Numbered from the stretch's first letter, positions 47,569 to 59,353 are shown. The stretch: 64,000 nt of DNA from Bryoerythrophyllum caledonicum (GCA_963971425.1 OZ020515.1:5076678-5140677); one strand, 5' to 3'. The notes: a model not told the origin generated them from the sequence alone. A program made the numbers and translations.

Positions 47569-47784
47569 CTCGCCGCTGTAGTTCATCCTCGACATTGCCC
47601 ATGTTAGAACACCAGCGCCTGGGCTTGACCCAGTGATGGCAGTCTCCTCTGCCTCCTCTACAGCGGCGTCGGGTACATCGGCTAAGATATTCAAGTGGTA
47701 CTTGAATATTTCTTCGACGCAGGATTCTGCCTTGAGTTTGGCATCTTCGCTGCTCACAATCTCGAGGACCCGCGCGTCGTGAGT
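47569..47784 (-). CDS. Locus A, short exon
   Basis: Acceptor TTATCTTGCAG, donor GAG|GTATAAC, 72 codons open (THDARVLEIVSSEDAKLKAE onward, with an acidic AAVEEAEETA). Its start aligns with RHKATVIEFVCEEAEV at 61467 in locus B. No domain recognised. Confidence 0.6.
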
Positions 47785-47885
47785 CTGCAAGATAAGACCT
47801 GCATTAGGCGTCATCCAAAACATATAACTGAACACGGACCAGAAATCTAAGACGTTGAAGTGCTTGGGAAGGATGTCCTGCTTAC

Positions 47886-49244
47886 CAATCCGAGGTATGT
47901 TAAGTGTGGTCCACCATGGACATTGACGACCACCATATCCTCTCTAATGAACCCCGTGAACAACAAATCAAGGACCAAGATCCTCAGCTGTAGGACACCG
48001 GTTTGCTTCCAGCGCTGGATGGTTTCTAGATGTTGAGTAGCTGAAAATAAGGTCTGCATTTTGTCCGCATGGACTTTGTAGAGCCTCTTGAATGACTGAG
48101 CAGGCGTCTCGCTCGAGTCGTATTCATACAGGAATACACAATACACTGCCTCCTCGACCCCGATTACTGGGGTCGGAAACCAATCACCTAGGTGGGGGAA
48201 GTAATAGACCACATGCGTCGCCCACAATTTCACCTTGCCCCTGGATTTTCTCTGCCGAAGACTGATGTACCTCTTCAATTCAACGAATCCCGCGACATCG
48301 GTGATAAGAATAGACGGTGATCTAACCCTCGTCCTCCCGTCCTTCGTGTCCACTTCCAGATGGTCGAAAATGGTTCTGAAGTCCAACGCATCCAGGACCT
48401 GTGCACGGCATATGTCGTCTTTCACGCGATAGAGGAAAAAGAAGTACAAGTGAGGCTCATTGACGTTACGCCACTCCTGAATGTCTGGCATGATAAGTAC
48501 TTCGGCGATCTCGCCCCCTCTCTCTGGCATAACCCTACAGGTGTATTTGGAGTCGAACAGGGACGTGTCATCCGTGGGTGTAGCCTCGGTAGCATCTTCA
48601 ACGATGTGTTGACTCCAAATGGACATAAGGATGTCCGGGGTGGGGTCGGTCTCCTTGTTGATCGCCTTCAGTCGACCTTCAAGCCAAGCTTTACCCTTGG
48701 CAGAGTGATTAGCGGCGTCCACCTAGGACTCGAGCCGAACCCGTCCAATATCCCACTCTGCCGCAAAGGCGTCCCACTGCTCCTTCGTGTAAGGGACGAA
48801 GTCAGCAGCCTTCGAGGGAAGGGGGTGCGACTTGTAATTTAACATGAGTTCATTCTTCATAGCCCGGATTATCTTCTCCCTATTCGCCGCGTTTTCGAGT
48901 GTCTCGGCCTGCCCTTTCATAGTACCTTGGTTTGCCGCTTTGGAGGACTTTACACAGACCTTCTTCGCGAGCACTAACTCTGCGAGGTAGTCAAGGTCTT
49001 CAGCGCGCATTTTGTAGAGTGGCTTGAAGTCGTTCTGCACCAGAGGCTTCTGCTTGAGCTTAGTTGGGTCTCCAATCTTCCCGTTCGAGTCTGGCAGAAG
49101 TCCAGCAACGAACATCCTATCGATTTGGATCCACTTCTGGACCACCGCGTCATCCATCTCGAACAGAAGAGGGACCTTCGCATCTTTTGGGTCAGTTTTA
49201 CCAAGGTGAGTGAAAACCGTCGGCACCACTTGCCGTTGGAACGT
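47886..49244 (-). pseudogene. Locus A, long central exon of unknown function
   Basis: Acceptor TATTGCAG, donor TTG|GTAAGC. 453 codons in one frame broken only by TAG at 48723-48725. The first part (TFQRQVVPTVFTHLGKTD to REKIIRAMKNELMLNYKSH) aligns with EYIIKNELMLMYRKY and its surroundings in locus B exon 61590-62881. The second part (GKAWLEGRLKAI) aligns with GKAYLKGRYSGI. The middle contains hydrophobic strands (YFFFLYRVKDD, VYCVFLYEYDSSE). No known domain. The stop is one substitution from sense. Confidence 0.65.
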
Positions 49245-49366
49245 CTGCAATAATATATAACTCAGTGTGTGAGCACCCGAAGATCTCTGGTAGATTGGAT
49301 TGGTTGCTAGAAGAATAAGCGCATTGATATAATTGAAATATATTCAGGCGGAGGACGTAAGCTTAC

Positions 49367-50693
49367 CGAGAATTCGTCAGATTGTGGACGACCATAGAGT
49401 TGGGGGGCTGGTTTTCCGAACTCAAACCACTTCACTCTGCACGTTTGCAGCTGCTCGGTAAAACTCTGCTCCTTCTACAGACCCGTCAAATCTTGGTTCA
49501 GAGCGCGGGAGAGTTGTAGCAGGGTCATGTCTTTGGGGTTTGGTTTAGTCCAAACCGGGATGATAGAGAAGTGCGAGATTTCTTCGAGCGTCCACGTTGT
49601 TGGCAGTTCGTTTGACAAGATCTTGTGCGCCTCCACAGTATGCTCACCACCAATAATGTAAAAGTGTGTCGTGTCCCTAAGGCAGTCCTCCTTCGTCGAT
49701 TTGGTCGCGAAGAACTCCACCTTAGTTCTGTCAGGTTTATTCTTTAGTGGCGAGACTCGAATGTGAATCTCAAGGGCCGTGGCCTTCGAGGACGCGCGAA
49801 CTGCATTGATGATTCCTTCGAGCCGTTCTTTCTGGATGCCCCTGTACACTAATCCTCCAGGGGGGGCCCTGTGTAGGTTATTGAAATGAACGAGCTTCAC
49901 GACATCCTTCTTCGTGACAGGGTCTTAACCTGTCAAAGGCTTATTCTTGAGTATGTATATGTTCTTGAACGCGTCATCGAGAACCTTCCCAATTGCTTCA
50001 ACTTCAGTCCTCCTCATTTTGGCGAGGTCAGCCTGTGTGAAGTTTAGGCACTTTTCAATAGTGAGGCCAGGCTCATCGGCCTTCGCTTTCTTTCCCTTCT
50101 CTGCCCGTGACGAGGAACCTGGGGTCGAAGTTTTCAAGGTGGTCTTGCGTTTTCTTCCCGGGGTTGATTCTGGTGTCAGGGACAGAATGGGTGTCGGGTC
50201 TGGGACGGGCTTTCGGGACTTCTCTTGTGCTTCTGCCATCCACTTCCACTGCTCATTAACGTACTCCGGCTTTCATGTATCACTCGTGGGAGGGCCGTGT
50301 AAGAAGTTCTCATTCTGACATGTCTCCGCCATCTCATCCAATATCTTAGATGTCTCCAGAATCAAGCCGTATATGAGAGGCTCGGTGGATGAGTCCACGT
50401 TCTCCTCGACGACAAGAAGGCAGATCTCGTCGTCAAGACCCTGCATCTCTAGAACCTCGAGTCCAATGTCGGGGTGTCCCCATTTGCCAATCCGAAGTTG
50501 GGGGACGTATGTCCAGGGTTCTTCAGGGGTTTTTAAGAGCTTCATTTCCCACTGGCTAATGCCCTCTCGGCATTTGTAGATGTAGCCAACATTGTGAATT
50601 CCTCTGTAGACAAACTCAGGGAGCCAGAACTCTACAAACGCCCCAAGCTTCCCGGGACGACTTTCAGTCGGAAGTGTGGTTGTCCACGAATCC
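49367..50693 (-). pseudogene. Locus A, N-terminal exon with ParB-like segment, three stops
   Basis: One continuous frame from acceptor TTGCAG (50694) to donor TCG|GTAAGC (49366), broken by TGA 50273-50275, TAA 49925-49927 and TAG 49475-49477. It has a first unknown domain (FVEFWLPEFVYRGIHNVGYI), a Lys-rich linker (GRKRKTTLKTSTPGSSS), then VEFFATKSTKED, HFYIIGGEHTVEAHKILSNE and SIIPVWTKPNPKDM. The GGEHTVEAHK stretch resembles the G-x-H/R-R-x-x-A motif of ParB/sulfiredoxin folds, and locus B has GGQHMYLACKAL at the same place. That assignment is inference. The stops make this copy a likely pseudogene. Confidence 0.65.
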
Positions 50694-50926
50694 CTGCAAG
50701 ATGAGTTCGAAAGAGCACAAAGGCAGTTAGAAATAACTGCAATTAACCGGTAACCTATGGGGAGTCCGTCACTCAAAACTGGCTGTATTTCTAGGGATGG
50801 ATGATAGAATATGAGCTTCCAAATCAATTATTTACTGCCCCAGCTAGGGGAGGTCTTCGCACAATTATCAGATCTACAGACACTTGAATTATCTTAAATC
50901 GCTTAAAGTATCTTGCATGCGCTCAG

Positions 50927-51390
50927 CCGGAGATCTCCGGTTCGGCAGGCAAGATCTGTAGTCGTCGTGAGGGCGTATCGAAACTTACTTGAAACGTCCC
51001 GAGATCTTCAGCTCTATGTCGGATTGTGAGCAGCAATGGCGTTCATTTTCGTATAATTCCATTGCGAAAGTATCCGGAGATCTCCGGCTGATTTGTGGTA
51101 GTCGTCTGCATTCGTCTAGGAACGATTCGGTACGGATCAGTCGGATCCATTTCTTTCATGAACCGAGGATCTCCGGATAATGACCAAAATGACGAGTTTC
51201 ACGATATTCACATCTTCTTACGCGCGAATATGCACTTCTTCGTAACGTCCGGAGATCTCCGGATATTTTTAAGATTTACTAAATCGTGGATATATATTTT
51301 AAGACTCATCAAACCTCGACATTATTCGGAGATCTCCGACTGATTATTGGAACTCCGTCTTCTGTTCGGGGTGCAACCGGAGATCTCCGG
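50927..51390. promoter_or_regulatory. Cluster of locus A palindromes upstream of the gene
   Basis: Exact CCGGAGATCTCCGG at 50927-50940, 51074-51087, 51249-51262 and 51377-51390. TCGGAGATCTCCGA is at 51326-51339 and CCGAGGATCTCCGG at 51163-51176. There is also a weak copy near 50997. Spacing shrinks from 147 to 51 bp. Lies 230-700 bp upstream of the first placed exon, where a promoter or 5' intron would be. No ORF. Confidence 0.8.
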
Positions 51391-52750
51391 CTGCAGCAAG
51401 TACGGAATAACATTGCACTAATCGCTACTGACCATCACGCGTATATTCACATTCATTCACAGAGAAGTTTGACATACTACTCTAGAAGTTTTACATACTC
51501 TAAATTCATGTTTCAAATTAGAAAACACAATGAGACGTATCAAATGCTCACACAATGCTTTCAATAACCGACCTAACACATAGGAAATTGAATCTGCAAA
51601 TGTTCTGATTGAACGCCAAATGTGAGGTTTGCACATGGATTACTCGTCATTAAATCAAACCAGACTCGAAAGACTCAGTATGGACAAGCACATTCTAACG
51701 TTCGTACAATTCCATAATCACACGCATATACATGAATTGAAACACACTTCTGTTCATAGGACATCAAAAAATGAATCGACAATAGCCTAACAGATATCTG
51801 AAAACTAGTACTCATCTTCTGAGGTTTCTTTTCATTATTCAAGTGTACTTTATTGTCATACACCCGCTCGGAATCAAATGAACAAACTTGAATCACAATC
51901 AAATAAAGAATCCACACACGGTCGCTCGGACTCAGTGGACACAGTTCAATGTTGTGGACTTATCGGTCTCCTTTCCATGAAGTCTCACTCGACGTTCCAG
52001 CTCCAGTCGCCATTTCCCAACCTCCTCGAGGAACTCCTCGGGATCGAAGCGAATTCACAGCTCTGAATAACATCAACAATCAATGTTAACTCTACAATTT
52101 TTCAGATGCCCTAGAATTTAAGGTCCACATCTGATTGACAAGATTTCCGCGAAATAAATTTCAACACTGCTCATTTACGGATAACATGCTCATTTAAACG
52201 CATAACATCCATAACATGCTCGTTTACGGACCTTCTATACTGAATGCACTGAACACCAGAACCCTATATCCTAAGCCCTACAACTCCGCTTCAACGTCTA
52301 ACAAATTCAGAATTACTCGACTCTCTTGAACCCTAATGGCGCTTACGGAACCCTACACCTGCCCCAGTGTCGATTTTAAGCAGTCCTAGGCAACTACGAT
52401 ACTTGATGACACTGAATTTTACTCTGTGAGAAAGTACATACCTCTTCACTGACCGATTCGGCGCACCTATTCGTCGTGGTCGTTCATGAAGACGCCACCC
52501 TCAACCGCAATGTCACTTCCGCTTCGCTGGTGAACCGAGACGCTTGCTAAATTTAAATGCCTATTTCAATATCTCTGTTCAAGTCCTGCTCTCCAACCTT
52601 TAGTCCAGAAACAGCCTCTCGACGATATGCTCAATGTCCCTCACTATTATCAACATTCACCTCGCACACCGACAGCCTCTCACAGCGCACACCGCCCTAA
52701 CCTAATGCGTTGACGCCTATTGCGGAAACCACGAAAAAAACCCCTCCCGC
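51391..52750. other. Upstream flank of locus A
   Basis: No gene I can support. A possible minus-strand exon near 52062-51940 (after TTATTCAG) reads FDPEEFLEEVGKWRLELERR in one frame but starts with a stop. It could be a 5' exon of locus A. The rest is AT-rich. Confidence 0.35.
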
Positions 52751-54471
52751 TGTCCTGATGGAAATTCTTCCATCATGTACATACAAGTATTAGTCTTTAT
52801 ATGTGTGGATTTTAATAAGTAAGGAGTTGGGATAAAAAGGTTTGGTCGTAGTGAGAACCACGGTTTGAGGACTTGGACAAGTGTTTGCATGTAGGTGCTG
52901 CACCGCTCTTGTCACTGCTCAGGGGGGTAGGTAGCGGGTTGACTGGTATTTTTCCTGCCTCACTAGCGAGCCAAGCCGTGGGCCGCTCAACCACTCGACG
53001 GGCTCGATCGGATTCGAACCCGGACTGGCGGCGGCCACTGACCACGACATTTCCAGCCAACCAAGTCCACGACTTGGCGATCAGGTTGTGCGAATCAACA
53101 CCTTTGTACGTCCGTTCCATCAGCTAACTTACGATAAGTTTTTATTTATTTATATTTTAGTTATTTTTTTTATTTTACTTATCTTGTTGGTTGGAAGGTC
53201 TAAATTTTTAGTCTTCCAATAAATAAAAGACTAGGGGATTTATGTGGTTGAAAGTGGAAAGGATAAGAAAGTAGCAAAGTACCTTGTGGGGTACTTTTGG
53301 ATAGGGTGACATGGGCTGGAGTGCCCACGTCCACTTGAGGTGGAAAAGTTGGGAAAGATATTCCTTAGTGTGTTTGTGTGTGTGCGGGTGAGAGAGGAAG
53401 GGTTTGGAGCAGAACTTTGACTGTGTGTAACTCGTTGAGCTTGAATGATATGGAATTGAAAATTTGTGATCTTGTTCCTTGTTTCGAGAGCTTTCTATAC
53501 TCGTTTTAAATTTTGAATTCCGAGTTGTAGAGAAAACGTTATTGAGGTTTTAATTCTGTAAAAACCCGAGGCCATCCATTGAGAGGCAGAGGTTTCGAGG
53601 AGCCACAACTTTTTCTGTAGTTCTCAATTTGATTTGAGATTTGGAGGGTGTATGCGTCTCTATCTTAGCTTTCTAGAAAGATATCACAATTGAAATTCGG
53701 AGTTGTGAGCAAGAAGTTATAGAGATCTGAATGAATAGGGGTAGGCAGAACTTTGATTGTCCATAACTTTCGGACAGTAGTTTAGATTGACTTGAAATTT
53801 GGAGGAGTGTTAGTTGTCTAAATTAGCTTTCCAGAGAGCTATTATACTTAGTATTTGAAGTTTTGAGTCATCTGTGTCACTTGTTTGAAGGTTACAGCCT
53901 TGGTGAAACTTTTCCATTGTGTTTTTGAACACTTCTTTTGAGTTTCTTAGTGTTTTTGAACACTTGAAGACTTTGGAGTTGAAGGATGGAGGAATTGAAG
54001 ACTTGAGGCTTGAAGAGAAGAGAAGATGGAGACAAGTGTGTTGTGGCTTGTGGTCCGATTTCTTTTTTTGTGATTCCAAACCAGCTTTGGAGGCTAGTTG
54101 TATTTCAATTCTGTTCTTGTAAACTCTGTTGCGGCGAAGTGGGGTTAATTGCCCACACGGTCGTGTTTATGTCGTTCCCACCGGTGAGGCACGTTTGCTG
54201 GTCACCGTGGGTTTGAATTTTAGGAGCCAATCTTTAGGACGGTTTCAGCTTGTGGTCTGGCCGTCCCGTTTTACCCGTCCAAGGCCGTGGTTTCTTATCA
54301 CCCACCTTCACCCTTAACCCTTTAGAGCCACCACAGGATAGGCCAACGGGGAGGAGTTTGAAGACTGAAGACCTGAAGATTTGAAGATACGATTGGATTC
54401 CCGAGCAAACAATCTCCAGTCGCAGCCAGATTCCCTGCGAATTCTCAAGGCGCTCCCCTCTCTACACGACA
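52751..54471. mobile_element. Solo LTR of the second family, 4-bp target duplication
   Basis: 1,721 bp. It starts TGTCCTGATGG, ends CTACACGACA, and is flanked by CCGC at 52747-52750 and 54472-54475. Related along its length to 23075-25747 (CACGGTTTG, GTCACTGCTCAGGGGGGTAG, CACGGTCGTGTTTATG, GAGCCACCACAGGATAGGCC). It lacks the roughly 950-bp insert of that copy. Separates loci A and B. Confidence 0.88.
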
Positions 54472-55442
54472 CCGCCACTTCCGCTCACTACCTACGACAT
54501 TACAAACACAACACCCATAAAAAACAAGAAAGGTTTGATGCTTGGAGTTCCCCTAACCCGATATGGACAAGCTGGACAGCTCAAGGGCTGTGACGGCTCA
54601 TGATGACAGTGGATGAACTTCAAAATCAGCTCTAATCACGTACATATACAATGTGTACATTTCACAATCATGAATTGTCAATGTCGTGAGCATGCGTGAC
54701 AAGACGTATTGATACCCGGATTCCTGGGTATTACATATGGCTACAGTAGATACTCAGGTTCACCGGGTATTAGAATAATCATTATACTTGAATTTAAAAC
54801 GTCATAAGTGAATAAGCTTAATCTCCCTCTCCGTTACTCTCCCTCCCTTCTTTCCCTCACTTGTTTTTCTTATTTATGTTTTGCTCTCCCCTCCTTCTCC
54901 ATCTCCATCTCATTTTTAATCTTGATTCTAGTAATTTTTAAGACTCCCCGTGCTTTCAATAATTACAGATTCTTAAATTAACCTACTACTCTAAAAATAA
55001 ATCCCGCACTCTTCCTCGCTTACTCTCCCTCCCTATCCCTTATTCTCCCTCACTTCCTTACTCTCCCTCTCCATCTCTTTTCTAATTTTAACTTTTTTTT
55101 TATTCTCTAAATTCCCCTAGTGGCATATTCTAAAAATATAAACTTAGACTTTTAAATAAATCCCTTCCTTACTCTCCCTCACTTGCTCTCCCTCTCTTCC
55201 TTACTCTCCCTCCCTTACTCTCCCTCCTACTTGTTTTTAATTTATTATACTCTTACTCTCCTCTCCTTCTCCATCTCCATCTCCATCTCTATTTTCCTTT
55301 TGATTTTTAATTTTTTGGATTTTCCTTCTTTCAATAAATTCACATTCTAAAATTAAATAACTACTCTCAAAAACAATCAACGGATATTTAACTAAATGTG
55401 GAAAAAAAAAATTCCAGAAATAAGAGTGGCGAGAATATTTCA
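54472..55442. repeat. CTCCCT-rich low-complexity stretch
   Basis: 54830-55290 is dominated by irregular CTCTCCCTC and CTTACTCTCC runs (GA-rich on the minus strand). The remainder has no gene. Confidence 0.7.
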
Positions 55443-56137
55443 TCGGCGGACAGCTGACTCATGAAAATGGGCTTCACCCATTCTAGAGAGGGTTTAGGCC
55501 AAATATGTTGCCAAAGCGTTGATGCAGTTCGAAAAATCTACCACTGTCGTAGATTCGAGTGGCGCCCAATGGATGAGGGTGTTCTTATCAAATTCCAGAT
55601 CATACATACCGGTTTAGAAAGTTTAAAGAATGACGACAATATTATTTGAAAAATCACAGTTGATTGTCGGCTGACAGCCGATCAAAGACAAGGACAACAT
55701 ACTGCATGAATTTGCTTAAACCTTTTCTACGGCAACAAATAAATCCAAGGAAATATATACGGAAAAAATCGCGGAAGATAAAAGATATGCAGGAGGAATT
55801 GTCAAGCATGGGTTCTGAGTATGGAGTCGAAAACATTGAACGGCAGTGGAAAGACAACGAAGATGCAGCCAGAGAACATGAACAAATAAATTAATAGGAG
55901 GATAAGTACAATGTCGGTTGCCCGCCGACTAATAAAATAGACCTGGCAGAGAAAACAACGTCTTTTACAAATCACTAATTCTACTAAAAAAAACCTCTTA
56001 GTCTACCCAGTGAGATAAGTTCTAGAACAGTCTGAATATAAAGAACATGTGATATAGAAAGCGCTAGGGATTGTCAGTATGACATCAGACGATTCGAAGG
56101 TAATACGCTCAACCAACGACAGTCGGCGGGCCGCCGA
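55443..56137. repeat. Locus B palindromes in the 3' flank
   Basis: TCGGCGGACAGCTGA at 55443-55457, TCGGCTGACAGCCGA at 55667-55681, TCGGTTGCCCGCCGA at 55914-55928 and TCGGCGGGCCGCCGA at 56123-56137, spaced 224, 247 and 209 bp. The last sits directly after the stop codon of the final FCP1-like unit. No gene here. Confidence 0.85.
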
Positions 56138-56148
56138 TGGAGAATGAT

Positions 56149-56802
56149 CTACCATTCAACTTCCGACCAACTGACGACAGCTCGCCCATACTTGCGCGCG
56201 TGCGTAACCGCCCAATGAGCCTGCCCCGGGCGTTCAACCTGCGTCATATATTCAGTGACGGATGAAAATCTATGGAGGGGGAAGATGAGCGGAATGATGT
56301 CGGTCGCCACATTCGGAATTACTCCGTCTTCGGTTGGAGAGGTCAAATGACCACGGAACGGCCAGGGGATATAGCACATCCAGTCGGGGGTACGTCGGAG
56401 CGACTTGGGTTCAACGTCCACAAATAGTACTTGGTGAGGCTTGCAGACATGCCTAGATTGCTTCTTCTTGTAGAGCGTGGACGGCGTTTTGTAGCTCCAT
56501 GGAAACCTCGAACTATCAGCTAAGTCACTTCTGCTATAAACAAACGACAAACATTGAAAGACTCCTTCCGGAAGAATATGCAACAAGAGCGGCTTTAACT
56601 TGTTTAGAGGCATCGTTGACCAGAGCCCGATGTTGAAGCGCGGAAGCAACATATCGAATAGTTTTTTTAGGCCCGGCCTCCGGACAACATTCCAATGAGG
56701 GAAATCAGAAGATATCGGCTTGTTAGGGTCCACATAGCAAAGAAGACCATTGACGCATAGTACAATACATTTTCGAATCGGTGATGGAAGAGCGTGCAGA
56801 CA
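56149..56802 (-). CDS. Locus B, fourth FCP1-like unit
   Basis: Opens after acceptor CCATTTCAG in phase 1 and ends in TAG. CIVLCVNGLLCYVDP stands at the catalytic DLDGTL position with no Asp. VVRRPGLKKLFDMLLP, RFNIGLWSTMP (FCP1 consensus FEVVVWTAS) and HQVLFVDVEPKSLRRTP (LLVDDSP region) follow. The C-terminus is SYTHARK-like text and VSWSEVEW. No stops inside. Catalytically dead by motif. It differs from the three upstream units in phase and in length of the insert. Confidence 0.7.
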   Translation of the reverse strand, partial: CLHALPSPIRKCIVLCVNGLLCYVDPNKPISSDFPHWNVVRRPGLKKLFDMLLPRFNIGLWSTMPLNKLKPLLLHILPEGVFQCLSFVYSRSDLADSSRFPWSYKTPSTLYKKKQSRHVCKPHQVLFVDVEPKSLRRTPDWMCYIPWPFRGHLTSPTEDGVIPNVATDIIPLIFPLHRFSSVTEYMTQVERPGQAHWAVTHARKYGRAVVSWSEVEW

Positions 56803-57124
56803 TCTGAAATGGAAGGATGTTCCCTGGAAAATGTAAAAGAAACATTGTCATAATGCAAACTACGGCTGGCAGTAAGAAGTAAAACACATCGGCGGGCCGC
56901 CGACAAAGAAAACTACAACAAGTAGATGGATAAGAAACAAACCACTCAAATGAAATATGCAAGGAATATAATAGAGAAAAGTAGTTCAGCAAAATTTGAG
57001 ATGAATAAATAAAAGTAATTACATGAAATTGTCTGTAACATTTATCCATGTATTACGATGGGCGAGAGTCCAGTGAATTTAAGTGAGTGCCCTTTCGAGA
57101 GGCCCTCTAAGAAAATATGGCTCT

Positions 57125-58267
57125 CTAAGGTGGGGGAGTGACTGTCAACTTGGCCATCACTTCATCTAGACAACCTGGCTTGTTGTAGCCCTCTTGGAAA
57201 GAAGAGAGGACTTCTCGGTATCTGTTGTGGACAGTTGATCCCGGGAAAATACGACGCTCACCCAAATCGGAGTTCAGCCTGCAGTAATCCTGGACGCCGA
57301 ATCTGGACTCGAGTAGTCCCTTAAGCCAAGGAATCAACATACTCTGAAGATACGTCTGTCCTCCAGGAAGAGTGTGTTCCGGGGGAGAGTATGTGAATAT
57401 TGAAGGATGCACCACATTAAAAGGATCATTTAGGATATTACGGAGGGGGTAATGATCGAACAAAAGTGTGTTCCGTTCATTCGCGTCAGGCCCAATAAGA
57501 TAGCGTCTATCTCGAAAAAGACGAGCAAGCCGCTTCAGCAGCATGTCGCACTTCATTGTTTTGGGATTCGACCAGGCAGATATATCACAATACCCGTTGG
57601 TCATCTCTTGGACGCCATTATGTAGGTCAGGGTACACCTCCCGCAAATAACCCATGTGTCTGATCATGGGTTGATATTTCTCGGTGGACCAGAATGCCAA
57701 TCCGAAGTTGGACTGGCAGAACGTCAGAAACTCAAGGAGACCCGGCCTAGGTTTTTGATGAAAATAGGGCTTCTTATCTTTTCCACGATAACCATATCTT
57801 TCAGCCATTAGAAGCCCTCTAACTTCTAGGACGAGGTAGTATCTTGAAGGACCCACCTGAATGTTCCTTGGAACAACTCTAAAGCTCACACTGGCAGCCG
57901 GGTATTGGGTAGATGCAGCTGTCGGCGGCCCGCCAACTACTCCGACCGCCCCAGGCCAAGCTCCGTCAGAGGCGAAGTCTTGGCTGTTTCCATCTCGGTT
58001 GATACCGTGGTCCGCGACGGATTCGACAGGAACTCGGTGGACACATTCGGGCACCACCTCCTCCATCGGTAATGGTGCAAAGTCTTGATCGTCAGCTTCG
58101 GTACAGAAGAGGTGGGAAGGACGAATGTCAGAGACGGAAGCTGATGACTGCGAGCCGTCGATCGGGTGACGACTCGGTCTCTCCGGTGAGCTGTCATCGA
58201 GTATTATAATGACCGGGTTTTTTGGAATCGGAACCAGCTCCTCAATCTCCTCGACAGGAGAGTCCAC
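57125..58267 (-). CDS. Locus B, third FCP1-like unit
   Basis: Opens after acceptor TTCCATTCAG; 380 codons, intact, ends in TAG. An N-terminal disordered part (VIIILDDSSPERPSRHP; acidic and Pro-rich) runs to about residue 140. YYLVLEVRGLLMAERYG then stands at the catalytic position (no DxD), followed by PRPGLLEFLTFCQSN, FGLAFWSTEKYQPMI, LKRLARLFRDR and NTLLFDHYPLRNILNDPFNV. It encodes VVGGPPTA, where the DNA is a copy of the locus palindrome (57922-57936). Likely a non-enzymatic HAD fold. Confidence 0.75.
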   Translation of the reverse strand: MDSPVEEIEELVPIPKNPVIIILDDSSPERPSRHPIDGSQSSASVSDIRPSHLFCTEADDQDFAPLPMEEVVPECVHRVPVESVADHGINRDGNSQDFASDGAWPGAVGVVGGPPTAASTQYPAASVSFRVVPRNIQVGPSRYYLVLEVRGLLMAERYGYRGKDKKPYFHQKPRPGLLEFLTFCQSNFGLAFWSTEKYQPMIRHMGYLREVYPDLHNGVQEMTNGYCDISAWSNPKTMKCDMLLKRLARLFRDRRYLIGPDANERNTLLFDHYPLRNILNDPFNVVHPSIFTYSPPEHTLPGGQTYLQSMLIPWLKGLLESRFGVQDYCRLNSDLGERRIFPGSTVHNRYREVLSSFQEGYNKPGCLDEVMAKLTVTPPP

Positions 58268-58440
58268 CTGAATGGAAAAGTCGATTCAAATGCATACAAT
58301 AAGGGATGAGCCATGTGCAAGGGAGACTGTGATTATTGTAAGGAATTTTATTTCGAAGAAAAATGGTGTCACAGACATGAATGTCAAAGCCTCGCAAAAT
58401 TGGGCAATTTCCGCGTCGGCTGCCCGCCGACGCCGAATTA

Positions 58441-59160
58441 CTATGCAACAACACAAGGGGGTCGCCTACTGCTAGGGTACGCCAAAACAAAGTCCTCCCA
58501 TTGAGGGTCACCGGGGGAAAGTCGAGGGCATCCAGAGCCTAGATTCCTCCGAATATATTCGGGTACCAGCAAGCCTGACTCTAACAACCCGGAAAGGTAC
58601 TTAACGACCCCGGGGAGAACGGCGTTCTTGTCCGACTCCGTTGACTCTAGGGTAAATGTCATTGGATGCATGACATTCAGAGGACTATTCCTGACATTCC
58701 TGATAGGACAGTCGTCAAGCTAAAGGGTGTTCTGACTATTCGCGCCACATCCTAACATTGCCTTTCGGTTCAAAAACAAAGTAGACAGTCTCATCAAGAA
58801 TACGTTCCGAGTTCCTACCAGTTTCTTGGCTACATCACAGTAGGAATTATCGTATACATGTCTGACAACTTTAAGAATCGGGCATTGGCCTCTGAGGGCT
58901 ACCAACTGGACAGCGAGCTTAGGCTGACTTTCGCTACTCCAAAGCACAACTGTGAAGTTATCCACGCAGAAGTTGATAAAGTCAGCCAACTTCGGTCTGA
59001 ATTTGGTATGCCACTTTCCGTCCCTGCCTATATTCTGTGCGATCAACAAACCGTTTACACCTAGGACAAGGAAGTAGTGATTGACCTTCACAGTTGGCAG
59101 CTCAGGATGCTTCTGAATGGATTCTCCCCCCGCTTGAGACCCAGCCACAATGTGAGGCAC
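58441..59160 (-). pseudogene. Locus B, second FCP1-like unit, one in-frame stop
   Basis: Opens after acceptor TTGCCTCCAG and ends in TAG, with a palindrome 11 bp downstream (58416-58430). NHYFLVLGVNGLLIAQ is at the catalytic position (no Asp), then FRPKLADFINFCVDNF, TVVLWSSESQPKLA and FLMRLSTLFLNRKAM. In-frame TAG at 58720-58722 stands where sister units have Leu (NTLLFD, NTLLID). The frame then continues with DDCPIRNVRNSPLNVMHPMT. Ends DPQWEDFVLAYPSSRRPP like its neighbour. Confidence 0.7.
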
Positions 59161-59353
59161 CTGGAGGCAAAAGTCGACGACATAGATATAATAAGTATTT
59201 TACATTAGCACCGAACACTGTGATTGTTATGACGACATAAATTTGGAATATGTACCTCAGAAAGTTGGAGACAGTCTTTATTTATGTAGATTTATACAGA
59301 CGTAAATTACAAAACGGGTTCTACAAGCGTCGACTGCCCGCCGACGGCAAGTT

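Larger units (their letters stand above)
44569..49290. repeat. Locus A palindrome copies in introns and flank
   Basis: CCGGAGATCTCCGG or close variants at 44569-44582, 44741-44754, 45417-45430 (eroded right arm), 46998-47012 (in exon), 47416-47429, 47528-47541 and 49277-49290 (two changes). One sits in nearly each intron of locus A. Pattern is CGG-N6-CCG. Confidence 0.85.

Noticed and set aside
44871..50693. Reading locus A as a bacterial-style operon of separate genes
   Set aside because: Consecutive ORFs share one frame or are joined by clear GT-AG introns; it is a multi-exon eukaryotic gene.
54830..55290. Gene in the CTCCCT-rich tract
   Set aside because: Low complexity with no sustained open frame.
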